Origin: Streptomyces lydicus
Lineage (GTDB): Bacteria > Actinomycetota > Actinomycetes > Streptomycetales > Streptomycetaceae
Length of the DNA: 64,000 bases
Assembly: GCF_000717345.1 (NCBI RefSeq)
Contig: NZ_JNZA01000022.1
Coordinates: forward strand, 62,001-126,000
Direction: 5' to 3'
The notes under the pieces are model-generated. The model was not told the origin of the DNA and searched no databases. It saw nothing but the letters and a program-made list of their open reading frames with translations. The position numbers and the translations under genes were made by a program. This document shows, in pieces, positions 54,265-61,224 of this stretch (the first letter of the stretch is position 1; the number at the start of each line of letters is the position of its first letter).

Positions 54265-55358
54265 GCGCACCGGCCGCGGCGGAGCCGCTGTGCCTCGCCG
54301 ACGTCGAGCGCGCGGCGGCCGCCGTACTCCCGGCAGCCGTACGGGACTTCGTGGCCGGCGGCAGCGGTGACGAGTCCGCCCAGGCCGCCAACCGCACCGC
54401 CCTGGACCGGGTCCGGCTGGTGCCGCGGGTGCTGAACGGGGTGGCGGAGCCGGACTGTGCGGTGGACCTGGTGGGCACGGCCGCGGCGCTGCCGGTCGCC
54501 GTCGCGCCGATGGCCTACCACCGGCTGCTGCACCCCGACGGTGAGCTCGCCACCGCCCGGGCGGCCCGTGCGGCGGGCGTGCCCTTCGTCGTGAGCACGC
54601 TCAGCAGCTGCCCGGTGGAGGAGATCGCGGCCGAGGGCGCGGAGCTGTGGTTCCAGCTGTACTGGCTGCGGGACCGCGGCCGGGTGCTCGACCTGGTGCG
54701 GCGGGCCGAGGAGGCCGGCTGCCGGGCGCTCGTGGTGACCGTGGACGTCCCGGTGATGGGCCGGCGGCTGCGCGACATCCGCAATGCGTTCGGCCTGCCC
54801 GAGTCGGTCACCGCGGCTCATCTCACCGGCGGAGCGCCCTCGTTGGCGCACGAGCGGCAGGCCGGGCGCTCGGCGGTCGCCGCGCACACCGGGTCGGCCT
54901 TCGAACCGGCCCTCGGCTGGGCGGACGTGGCCTGGCTGCGGGAGCGCACCCGGCTCCCGCTGGTGCTGAAGGGCGTGCTCGATCCCCGGGACGCCGTACG
55001 GGCGGCCGGGGCGGGCGTGGACGCGTTGGTGGTGTCCAACCACGGCGGGCGCCAACTGGCGGGTGCGGTACCGAGCGTGACGGCACTGGCACCGGTGGTG
55101 GACGCGGTGGCCGGCCGCTGCCGGGTGCTGCTGGACAGCGGGATCCGCAGCGGCACCGACGTGCTGCGGGCGCTGGCGCTGGGGGCCGACGGGGTGCTGC
55201 TGGGCCGCCCGCTGCTGTGGGGGCTGGCGCTGGACGGTGCGGCCGGGGCCGAGCTGGTGCTGCGCCTGCTGCACACCGAATTCCGGGAGGCGCTGCTGCT
55301 GTCGGGCTGCCGGGACGCGGAGGACGCCCGCGAGCTGGGCACCGTGACCCTGGGCTGA
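54261..55358 (+). CDS. hmo: 4-hydroxymandelate oxidase (FMN-dependent alpha-hydroxy acid oxidase)
   Basis: A 365-residue FMN enzyme of the glycolate/lactate oxidase family. Conserved points: FVAGGSGDESAQAANRTALDRVRLVPRVL near the start, LPVAVAPMAYHRLLHPDGE, WFQLYWLRDRG, VLKGVLDPRDA with the FMN Lys, VVSNHGGRQL with the catalytic His/Arg, LDSGIRSGTDV and LLGRPLLWGLA. It oxidises 4-hydroxymandelate to 4-hydroxybenzoylformate, which HpgT then aminates to Hpg. GTG 54261 overlaps the HmaS stop. It is the last gene of the rightward operon. Confidence 0.9.
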   Translation: MSAPAAAEPLCLADVERAAAAVLPAAVRDFVAGGSGDESAQAANRTALDRVRLVPRVLNGVAEPDCAVDLVGTAAALPVAVAPMAYHRLLHPDGELATARAARAAGVPFVVSTLSSCPVEEIAAEGAELWFQLYWLRDRGRVLDLVRRAEEAGCRALVVTVDVPVMGRRLRDIRNAFGLPESVTAAHLTGGAPSLAHERQAGRSAVAAHTGSAFEPALGWADVAWLRERTRLPLVLKGVLDPRDAVRAAGAGVDALVVSNHGGRQLAGAVPSVTALAPVVDAVAGRCRVLLDSGIRSGTDVLRALALGADGVLLGRPLLWGLALDGAAGAELVLRLLHTEFREALLLSGCRDAEDARELGTVTLG

Positions 55359-55366
55359 GCGAGGGG

Positions 55367-56356
55367 CTAGGGGCTGTCGTTTGGATCAGGCCGGATCAGG
55401 GAGCGGGGTCTGGTGCCGTGCATCGCAAGGCGGAGGAGGGAGTCAGGGCGGAGCCCTGGCGCCACGCTGCGGCGGCTCATCCCCATCCGGCGGGCGATGG
55501 AGTCGTCGGTCTCCCCGGACACCACGGCCTGCAGTATCGCCCGCTGGACGTCGGAGGTGATCAGCGGGGACCGGGCCGGCAGGCCGCCCGTCTCGACCGG
55601 CACCGAACGGGCCCAGGCGTTGTCGAAGAGCGCGGCGAGGAAGCGCAGCAGCGCGGGGTGCCGGATCTGGAGCGCGCTGTCGCTGCGCTCCTCGGAGGTG
55701 GGGATGAACGCCACCTCCCGGTCGCAGATGATCATCCGCTCGAACACCTCGACCAGGGTGTGCACCTCGGCGCCGGCCGCGGTGACCTGCTCGATGTAGG
55801 CGAGCGTCGGGGCGTGGGAGCGGACGGTGTGCTGGTAGAGCGTGCGTTGCCGGACGCCGCGCGCGAGCATCCGCACATCGCGCTCCAGCGCCTCGCCCAG
55901 CAGGTGCGCGGGCCGCCCGCCGCCCGGCTGGGTGGTCAGGAGTTCCTCGCGGCAGCCGTCCACGGCGGCCTCCAGGGCGTTGCTGATGACCTGGGCGCCG
56001 GCGAGGACGGTGAGTGTCGGCTGCTCGTGCTTCCTGGCGTCGTCGTAGGTTCTGGTGAAGACGGACAGCATGGCTTGAACGGAGCGGTAGGTCCGCTGCT
56101 GGTCGGCGATCGCCTCTTCGATCGGGCGCAGCACCGCGATCGCCGCCGCCTCGGGCGGCACGGCGGTGGTGGCGCCCGGCGCCCCAGGGTCCTCGGCGAC
56201 GAGTCCGAGCGCGCGCAGGCACGGTGGCGCGGCCTCCTGGCAGGCTGTCCCCTCGCGCAGCACGCTCCGGTAGAAGCTCAGCGCATCGCCACAAACACGG
56301 CCCGGGAGTAATTCACCCCCATTGCACCGGCATCGACCCAGTTCTTCATCGTTCAC
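55367..56356 (-). CDS. LuxR-type HTH regulator with disrupted C-terminus
   Basis: A ~329-residue regulator of the Streptomyces type found beside peptide gene clusters: an N-terminal sensor-like helical part (LREGTACQEAAPPCLRALGLV ... PIEEAIADQQRTYRSVQAML, and EQVTAAGAEVHTLVEVFERMIICDREVAFIP), then a LuxR helix-turn-helix (SDVQRAILQAVVSGETDDSIARRMGMSRRSV). Right after the recognition helix the family sequence is lost and replaced by PGLRPDSLLRLAMHGTRPRS... which is encoded by a repeat-like DNA segment (55370-55463). The last part of the HTH is thus missing. GTG 56356 is chosen as start; a longer frame begins at 56467. It may be inactive or altered in DNA binding. Confidence 0.65.
   Translation of the reverse strand: MNDEELGRCRCNGGELLPGRVCGDALSFYRSVLREGTACQEAAPPCLRALGLVAEDPGAPGATTAVPPEAAAIAVLRPIEEAIADQQRTYRSVQAMLSVFTRTYDDARKHEQPTLTVLAGAQVISNALEAAVDGCREELLTTQPGGGRPAHLLGEALERDVRMLARGVRQRTLYQHTVRSHAPTLAYIEQVTAAGAEVHTLVEVFERMIICDREVAFIPTSEERSDSALQIRHPALLRFLAALFDNAWARSVPVETGGLPARSPLITSDVQRAILQAVVSGETDDSIARRMGMSRRSVAPGLRPDSLLRLAMHGTRPRSLIRPDPNDSP
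55370..55463. repeat. Possible remnant of a MITE/IS-like repeat
   Basis: The segment beginning GGGGCTGTCGTTTGGATCAG and including GGCCGGATCAGGGAGCGGGG resembles a short dispersed element I recall from Streptomyces genomes (ends GGGGCTGTCGTTTGGATC). Only one end appears to be present. It forms the C-terminal coding sequence of the LuxR-type gene, which has lost its normal HTH end at exactly this junction. No second copy occurs in the window, so the claim rests on memory of the family. Confidence 0.35.
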
Positions 56357-56389
56357 AAGTGTGCAGGTTACATTCGTGCACCCCTTGTG
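56354..56389. promoter_or_regulatory. Nested inverted repeat between regulator and small secreted peptide
   Basis: Two nested repeats share one centre: CACAAG (56354-56359)/CTTGTG (56384-56389) and GTGCA (56361-56365)/TGCAC (56377-56381), with an AT-richer 11-nt middle. It lies at the start of the regulator gene and 80 bp before the peptide gene at 56470. It looks like a dimer-binding operator, perhaps for autoregulation. Confidence 0.5.
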
Positions 56390-56469
56390 CAGACCATCGA
56401 TCCGGCCAGGCCGAAGAGGATTGGCGGAAGCGCCAGCCACATCCTTGGCCGCACAATGGGGGACCACAA

Positions 56470-56652
56470 ATGCGTCGCATCATGGGCGTTCTTACCGTCA
56501 CCGCTGCCCTGGCTACCGCCGTCGGATTCGGAATTGATCAGTCCGCTCCGGCCGCCAAGAGCGCCGGCCCCCTCAACTCCGCGGCTTCCGGCGCCCTTTA
56601 CGCCGATTCGGCCTGGGGCCGGACCATGACGCCGCACACCGGGCCGTTCTGA
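56470..56652 (+). CDS. Small secreted peptide, 60 residues
   Basis: A tiny gene encoding MRRIMGVLTVTAALATAVGF, a typical signal peptide, and a short mature part of about 35 residues (ending RTMTPHTGPF) without Cys. It sits between the two regulators of the peptide cluster. Its ATG has only weak ribosome-binding sequence upstream (GGGGG at 56457-56461), but the signal peptide is convincing. It could be a small extracellular peptide or a signal; there is no RiPP-type maturation enzyme visible next to it apart from the radical SAM gene 6 kb away. Confidence 0.6.
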   Translation: MRRIMGVLTVTAALATAVGFGIDQSAPAAKSAGPLNSAASGALYADSAWGRTMTPHTGPF

Positions 56653-56790
56653 GGCCCCGTTCGAGCATTTCTTGGACTTGCGTTCACCGCAGTCGTGTGC
56701 TGGGCCCCACGGACCGACCGTCCGGTGACCCACCGCGGATGCGCCGGTGCCGGTCGGCCCGGTCGGAAGCAACTGCACCGAGGAGAAGCT

Positions 56791-57438
56791 TTGAGCACAT
56801 CGTCCGCAGCCCTGGGCACCCCACCGCGCTCCGGGCCGGCCGGGGAACACCGCACGGCACCGCACCGGCAGAGCGCCCGCAACGGCGTCCTGGTGACCCG
56901 CGTCGGCCTCCAGATACCGTCCGCGCTCAGCTACGAGACCTGGGAGAGCGCGGGCCGCCGGATCTCGGCCGTCGCCAACTCGTCCGCCTGGTGCCTGGGC
57001 GACTGGCTGGTCTACGGCCAGTGGCGCTACACCGACCGCTACCGCAGGGCCGTCGACGCGGTCGGCCTCGACTACCAGACGCTGCGCAACTACGCGTGGG
57101 TGGCGCGGAGGTTCGAGGTGTCCCGCCGGCGGGACACCCTCAGCTTCAACCACCATGCGGAGGTGGCGTCCCTGCTGCCCCATGAGCAAGACTACTGGCT
57201 CGACAGGGCCCAGGAACTCGGCTGGTCACGCAATCAGTTGCGGGCGAACGTACGGGGCGCCAGGGAGGAAGAACCGGACGCCGCCCGTAAGACGGCCTCC
57301 GTCGGAATACAGCTCACGCCGGAGCGCATCGCCCGCTACCGCGCCGCCGCCGAGCGGAGCGACAGCAGCCTCGAATCCTGGATGGTCGATCGCCTGGACC
57401 TCGCGGCCAACACGGCGCTCGGCGGTCACGGGGGCTGA
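56791..57438 (+). CDS. LmbU family transcriptional regulator
   Basis: A 215-residue member of the LmbU/NovE family of cluster-situated regulators (LmbU activates lincomycin genes). The family core is clear: RVGLQIPSALSYETWESAG, SAWCLGDWLVYGQWRYTDRY, VGLDYQTLRNYAWVARRFE, RRDTLSFNHHAEVASL and WSRNQLRANVRGA, a DNA-binding HTH-like part. The start TTG 56791 has GAGGAG 5 nt upstream; the frame upstream does not match the family. It lies before the oxygenase and A-PCP genes and likely activates the peptide cluster. Confidence 0.9.
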   Translation: MSTSSAALGTPPRSGPAGEHRTAPHRQSARNGVLVTRVGLQIPSALSYETWESAGRRISAVANSSAWCLGDWLVYGQWRYTDRYRRAVDAVGLDYQTLRNYAWVARRFEVSRRRDTLSFNHHAEVASLLPHEQDYWLDRAQELGWSRNQLRANVRGAREEEPDAARKTASVGIQLTPERIARYRAAAERSDSSLESWMVDRLDLAANTALGGHGG

Positions 57439-57531
57439 CCTCCGGCCGGCCGTACCGCCCTTCCCGTCCCCGTCGCGTGATCGTCCTCGCTGAGTGGTCC
57501 GTCCTCACTGAGTGAAAGGTGCTGATCGATC

Positions 57532-58557
57532 GTGAACCGTGCCGACGCGCCGGATGTCCCGTCGCTCACCTGGGAGGTCCTCCCCGGCAGACCCGCCCGG
57601 ACCCGCGTCCCGGAGTTCCCCGACGCGGCCGCCGCCCGCGGCTGGCTGGCCGCGGCCCGCCCCGCCCTCACCCGGGCCCTGCACACCCACGGCGCGGTCC
57701 TGCTGCGCGGACTCCCGCTGGCGAAGACCGGCGATGTCGCCGAGGTGCGCGACGTGCTCATCCCCGAGCCCACCCCGTATCGCGAGAAGGCCACCCCGCG
57801 CAGCGACTTCGGCCACGGTGTGTACTCCTCCACGGACCTGCCGGCCGCCCAGCGGATCCATCTGCACAACGAGAACAGCTACACCCTGACCTTTCCCGGC
57901 CTGCTGCTCTTCGCCTGCCTGGTCGCGCCCGAGGAGGGCGGCGCCACGCCGGTCGCCGACTGCCGCAAGGTGCTCGGGGCGCTGCCGCCGCACCTGGTGG
58001 CGAAGATGCGCGCCACCGGCTGGCTGCTGCGCCGCAGCTACTCCGACCTGGTCTCCACCGACTGGCGGAGCGCCTTCGGCTCCGACGACCCCGACGAGGT
58101 GGCGCGCTACTGCGCGGACAACCTGATCGCGCACGACTGGCAGGAGGACGGGCAGCTGCGGACCGGTCAGGTGCGGCCCGGCATCCTCAGCCATCCGGCG
58201 ACCGGGGAGGAGGTCTGGTTCAACCACCTCGTCTTCTGGAACGAGTGGTCGCTGGACGAGGAGCTCCGGGAGACCCTGGTCGACGAGTTCGGGCCGGACG
58301 GCCTGCCCTTCAACACCGCCTTCGGCGACGGCACCGCGCTGACCAGGGAGGACCTGGCGGCCATCCAGGCCGCCTACGACGCGGCGACGGTCCGCGAGCC
58401 CTGGCGGCCCGGCGATCTGCTGCTCGTCGACAACATCCTGACCGCGCACGGCCGGGACCCCTTCCGCGGGGACCGCACCATCGCGGTGGCCATGGGAGCG
58501 CCCGTCGAACTGTCCGACTGCCGTCCCACCGTCGCGCCCGCCGCCGCCCTCGCCTGA
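57532..58557 (+). CDS. TauD/SyrP-like Fe(II)/2-oxoglutarate oxygenase
   Basis: A 341-residue non-haem dioxygenase. The first His and the acidic ligand appear in RIHLHNENSYTLTFPGLLLF (H-x-E, ~105-115), and the second His with the 2-oxoglutarate-binding Arg in LTAHGRDPFRGDRTIAVAMG (~315). It is of the SyrP/TauD group of enzymes that hydroxylate the beta carbon of amino acids, often while bound to a carrier protein. It lies before the A-PCP gene (70 bp), so it probably hydroxylates the amino acid loaded by that protein. Start GTG 57532; the substrate is not known. Confidence 0.85.
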   Translation: MNRADAPDVPSLTWEVLPGRPARTRVPEFPDAAAARGWLAAARPALTRALHTHGAVLLRGLPLAKTGDVAEVRDVLIPEPTPYREKATPRSDFGHGVYSSTDLPAAQRIHLHNENSYTLTFPGLLLFACLVAPEEGGATPVADCRKVLGALPPHLVAKMRATGWLLRRSYSDLVSTDWRSAFGSDDPDEVARYCADNLIAHDWQEDGQLRTGQVRPGILSHPATGEEVWFNHLVFWNEWSLDEELRETLVDEFGPDGLPFNTAFGDGTALTREDLAAIQAAYDAATVREPWRPGDLLLVDNILTAHGRDPFRGDRTIAVAMGAPVELSDCRPTVAPAAALA

Positions 58558-58627
58558 CGGCACCCGGCCGACCGCCGCATCCCCCTCACCTCCGCCGGCA
58601 CAAGGAGCTTGTTCATGGAGTCCGTTC

Positions 58628-60415
58628 ATGGCTGACCCCGGTCGGGAGCCCCTCGACGCGCTGGTGCGCTTCCGGCAGGCGGTCCGCGCCCACCCGGACC
58701 GGATCGCGGTACGCGCCGGCGAGGAGGCGCTGACCTTCGACGAACTCGACCGCCGCACCGGCGCGCTGGCCGGCGAGCTGGCGTCGCTGGGCGTGGCCCG
58801 CGGCGACCGGATCGGTGTCGCGCTCGGCCGCGGCACCCGGCTCGTGGTCGCGCTGCTGGCGGTCTGGCGCGCGGGCGCGGCGTACGTCCCGCTGGACCCG
58901 CAATACCCGGACGAGCGGCTGGAGTTCATGTCCCGGGACGCCGGGATCCGGGCGCTGATCGCGGCGGAGGGCACGGTGCCGCACGCGTCCGGAGTGCCGC
59001 GGCTCGGAGAGCCGCGGCACAGCACGCCGTCCGGGGACATCCCCGACGCGCCGGCCGCTCCCACCCCGGACCCCCGTGACCCCGCGTACGTGCTCTACAC
59101 CTCGGGCTCGACCGGCCGGCCCAAGGGCGTCGAGGTGTCCCGCGGCGGCGTCGCGGCACTGCTGGCCGCGCTGGAGGCGGCCGGGGCGTACGGGCCCCCG
59201 CCGCGGGTGATCGCCTGGAACGCCAGCGTCTCCTTCGACGCGTCCGTCCAGCAGTGGGCGCGGGTGTGCCGGGGCGACACCGTGGTCGTGCTGTCCGACG
59301 AGGACCGCAAGGACCCGGCGCGGCTCGCCGCCCTGCTGGACGCGCACGGGGTGGACGACCTCGATCTGACGCCCTCCCACTGGGAGTTGCTGCGCACCGC
59401 CCTCACCGCGCCGCGGGCCGGTGGCCGTACGCTGCGGCTGTTCATGGGCGGTGAGGCGGTGCCCGCGCGGACCTGGCGCGAGATCGCCGGGTCGGCCGGT
59501 CTGGAGGGCTGGAACCTCTACGGCCCGACCGAATGCACGGTCGACGCCACCGCCGCCCGGATGACCGGCGACACCCCGCACCTCGGCGACGCCCTGCCCG
59601 GGGGCCGGCTGTACGTGCTCGACGACGGGCTGCGGCCGGTGCCCGACGGCGGCGAGGGGGAGCTGTACCTCGCGGGGCCGCGGCTGGCCCACGGCTACGC
59701 CGGCCGGCCGGGCCTGACCGCGGAGCGCTTCGTCGCCGATCCGTTCGGCCCGCCCGGTACGCGGATGTACCGCACCGGTGACCGGGTACGGCGCCGGGCC
59801 GACGGCACCCTCGCATACCTGGGACGGGCCGACCGGCAGGTCAAGTTCCGGGGGTTCCGGATGGAGCCCGGCGAGATCGAGGCCGTGCTGTGCGCGCACC
59901 GGGACGTCTCCGCCGCCGCCGTGGTGGTCCGGGACGAGGGCCCGACGGGCGAACGGCTCGTGGCGTACTGCGTACCGGCCGGCGGCGCGGTGCTCTCCGC
60001 GGCGCGGCTGCGGGAGCACGCCGCGGCGGCACTGCCCGACTTCATGGTGCCCTCGGGCTACGTACCGCTCGACGCGCTGCCGCTGACACCCAACGGCAAG
60101 CTCGACACCGCCGCCCTGCCGCAGCCCCCGGAGGACGGCGGGACGGCGGAGCGTCCGGCCGCCGCGCCGGACGGCCCGTTCGAGGAGCTGATCGCCGCGG
60201 TGTGGTCGGAGGTGCTGGGGCAGCGCCGGATCAGCGCCGAGGACGACTTCTTCGCCCTGGGCGGGCACTCGCTGATGGCGCTGCGGGTGGTGGGGCGCCT
60301 CAAGCGGAACCTGGGGGTGGTGATCTCGGTCAAGGAGGTCTACCGGCACCCGCGGCTGCGGGACCTGGCCCGGCACGTGGAGAGCCACAACACGCCGTCC
60401 ACGCCGCCCCGTTGA
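58628..60415 (+). CDS. Free-standing NRPS A-PCP didomain, Gln-like code
   Basis: A 595-residue loading protein: adenylation domain (~15-500, core YVLYTSGSTGRPKGVEVS, TGDRVRRRADG, and the Lys of NGKLDTAALP) plus a carrier domain ([15 protein letters not shown]). Pocket residues read as D-A-Q-D-F-G-L-V-D-K, close to the published glutamine code D-A-Q-D-L-G-V-V-D-K. With no C domain, its aminoacyl group must be handed to another carrier, most simply the orphan N-terminal PCP of the Hpg NRPS. A TauD-type oxygenase precedes it. ATG 58628; an ATG at 58615 reads into a stop. Confidence 0.87.
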   Translation: MADPGREPLDALVRFRQAVRAHPDRIAVRAGEEALTFDELDRRTGALAGELASLGVARGDRIGVALGRGTRLVVALLAVWRAGAAYVPLDPQYPDERLEFMSRDAGIRALIAAEGTVPHASGVPRLGEPRHSTPSGDIPDAPAAPTPDPRDPAYVLYTSGSTGRPKGVEVSRGGVAALLAALEAAGAYGPPPRVIAWNASVSFDASVQQWARVCRGDTVVVLSDEDRKDPARLAALLDAHGVDDLDLTPSHWELLRTALTAPRAGGRTLRLFMGGEAVPARTWREIAGSAGLEGWNLYGPTECTVDATAARMTGDTPHLGDALPGGRLYVLDDGLRPVPDGGEGELYLAGPRLAHGYAGRPGLTAERFVADPFGPPGTRMYRTGDRVRRRADGTLAYLGRADRQVKFRGFRMEPGEIEAVLCAHRDVSAAAVVVRDEGPTGERLVAYCVPAGGAVLSAARLREHAAAALPDFMVPSGYVPLDALPLTPNGKLDTAALPQPPEDGGTAERPAAAPDGPFEELIAAVWSEVLGQRRISAEDDFFALGGHSLMALRVVGRLKRNLGVVISVKEVYRHPRLRDLARHVESHNTPSTPPR

Positions 60416-60473
60416 CCTCGCCGCCGCCCCTTCCCGTACCCGTCCCCCGCTGCCGAGAAGAGAGACGCCGCCC

Positions 60474-61220
60474 ATGCAGGACACCGTCGTGGTCCGCCCC
60501 CAGCAGGTCCCCTCGGCCTCCAGGCGGCTGATCTGCCTGGGCTTCTGCGGCGGCGGGGCCGGCTCGTACCTCGCCTGGACGGAGGTGATGCCGCCCGGCA
60601 CGGAGCTGGCGGCCGTCTGCTACCCGGGCCGGGAGGGGCGCTTCGCCGAGGAATTCGCCGACGACTGGGACGCGTTGGCCACCGACGCGGTCGCCGCGGT
60701 GCGCTCCGCGGCGGATCTGCCCTACGTCCTCTTCGGCCACAGCATGGGCGGCTGGATGGCCTTCGACGTCGCCGCCCGGATCGAGGAGCAGGGGGGCCCG
60801 GTCCCGGAGGCGCTGGTGGTCTCCTCGGCCAACGCCCCCAGCCGGGGCCTCACCCCGCAGGACATGTTCCCCGCGCAGTCGCAGTCCGACGACGAACTCA
60901 TGGACTGGATGAAGACGTTCGGGCTGATGCCGGACCATGTGCTCGGCGACCCGGATCTGAGCGAGATCGCCGTGGAGCTGATGCGCGCCGACCTCCGCGT
61001 CCGCGACTCCTTCTACCACCGGCAGGGCGCGACGGTGGGCGTCCCGGTGCAGGTCCTCACCGGCGCCGCCGACGAGGTGATCGATCCGCGGACGGCGCAG
61101 CAGTGGCGGACGCTGGCGCGGGGCGCCTTCCGCCACGACGAACTGCCGGGCGGGCACTTCTACACCCCCGAGGTCTGGCAGCACCTGCCGTCCCGGATCG
61201 CCGCGCTGGGGCCGTGCTGA
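60474..61220 (+). CDS. Type II thioesterase
   Basis: A 248-residue alpha/beta-hydrolase. Catalytic Ser is in LFGHSMGGWMAF (~92), the Asp region in ADEVIDPRT and the His in LPGGHFYTPEVW. The N-terminal LGFCGGGAGSYLAW and YPGREGRFAE patterns are those of proofreading thioesterases of NRPS/PKS clusters, which unblock mis-loaded carriers. Its Ser nucleophile suggests hydrolysis rather than a Cys-type aminoacyl shuttle like SyrC or CmaE. It follows the A-PCP gene by 58 bp in the same operon. Confidence 0.92.
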   Translation: MQDTVVVRPQQVPSASRRLICLGFCGGGAGSYLAWTEVMPPGTELAAVCYPGREGRFAEEFADDWDALATDAVAAVRSAADLPYVLFGHSMGGWMAFDVAARIEEQGGPVPEALVVSSANAPSRGLTPQDMFPAQSQSDDELMDWMKTFGLMPDHVLGDPDLSEIAVELMRADLRVRDSFYHRQGATVGVPVQVLTGAADEVIDPRTAQQWRTLARGAFRHDELPGGHFYTPEVWQHLPSRIAALGPC

Positions 61221-61224
61221 GCCC

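Noticed and set aside
43855..55358. Nocardicin-type cluster
   Set aside because: Hpg genes are shared, but the NRPS has one Hpg-type module and a split architecture with no five-module lines and no beta-lactam-type condensation motif in either C domain.
60474..61220. The thioesterase as a SyrC-like aminoacyl shuttle
   Set aside because: The nucleophile motif GHSMGG has Ser; shuttle enzymes of that kind use Cys.
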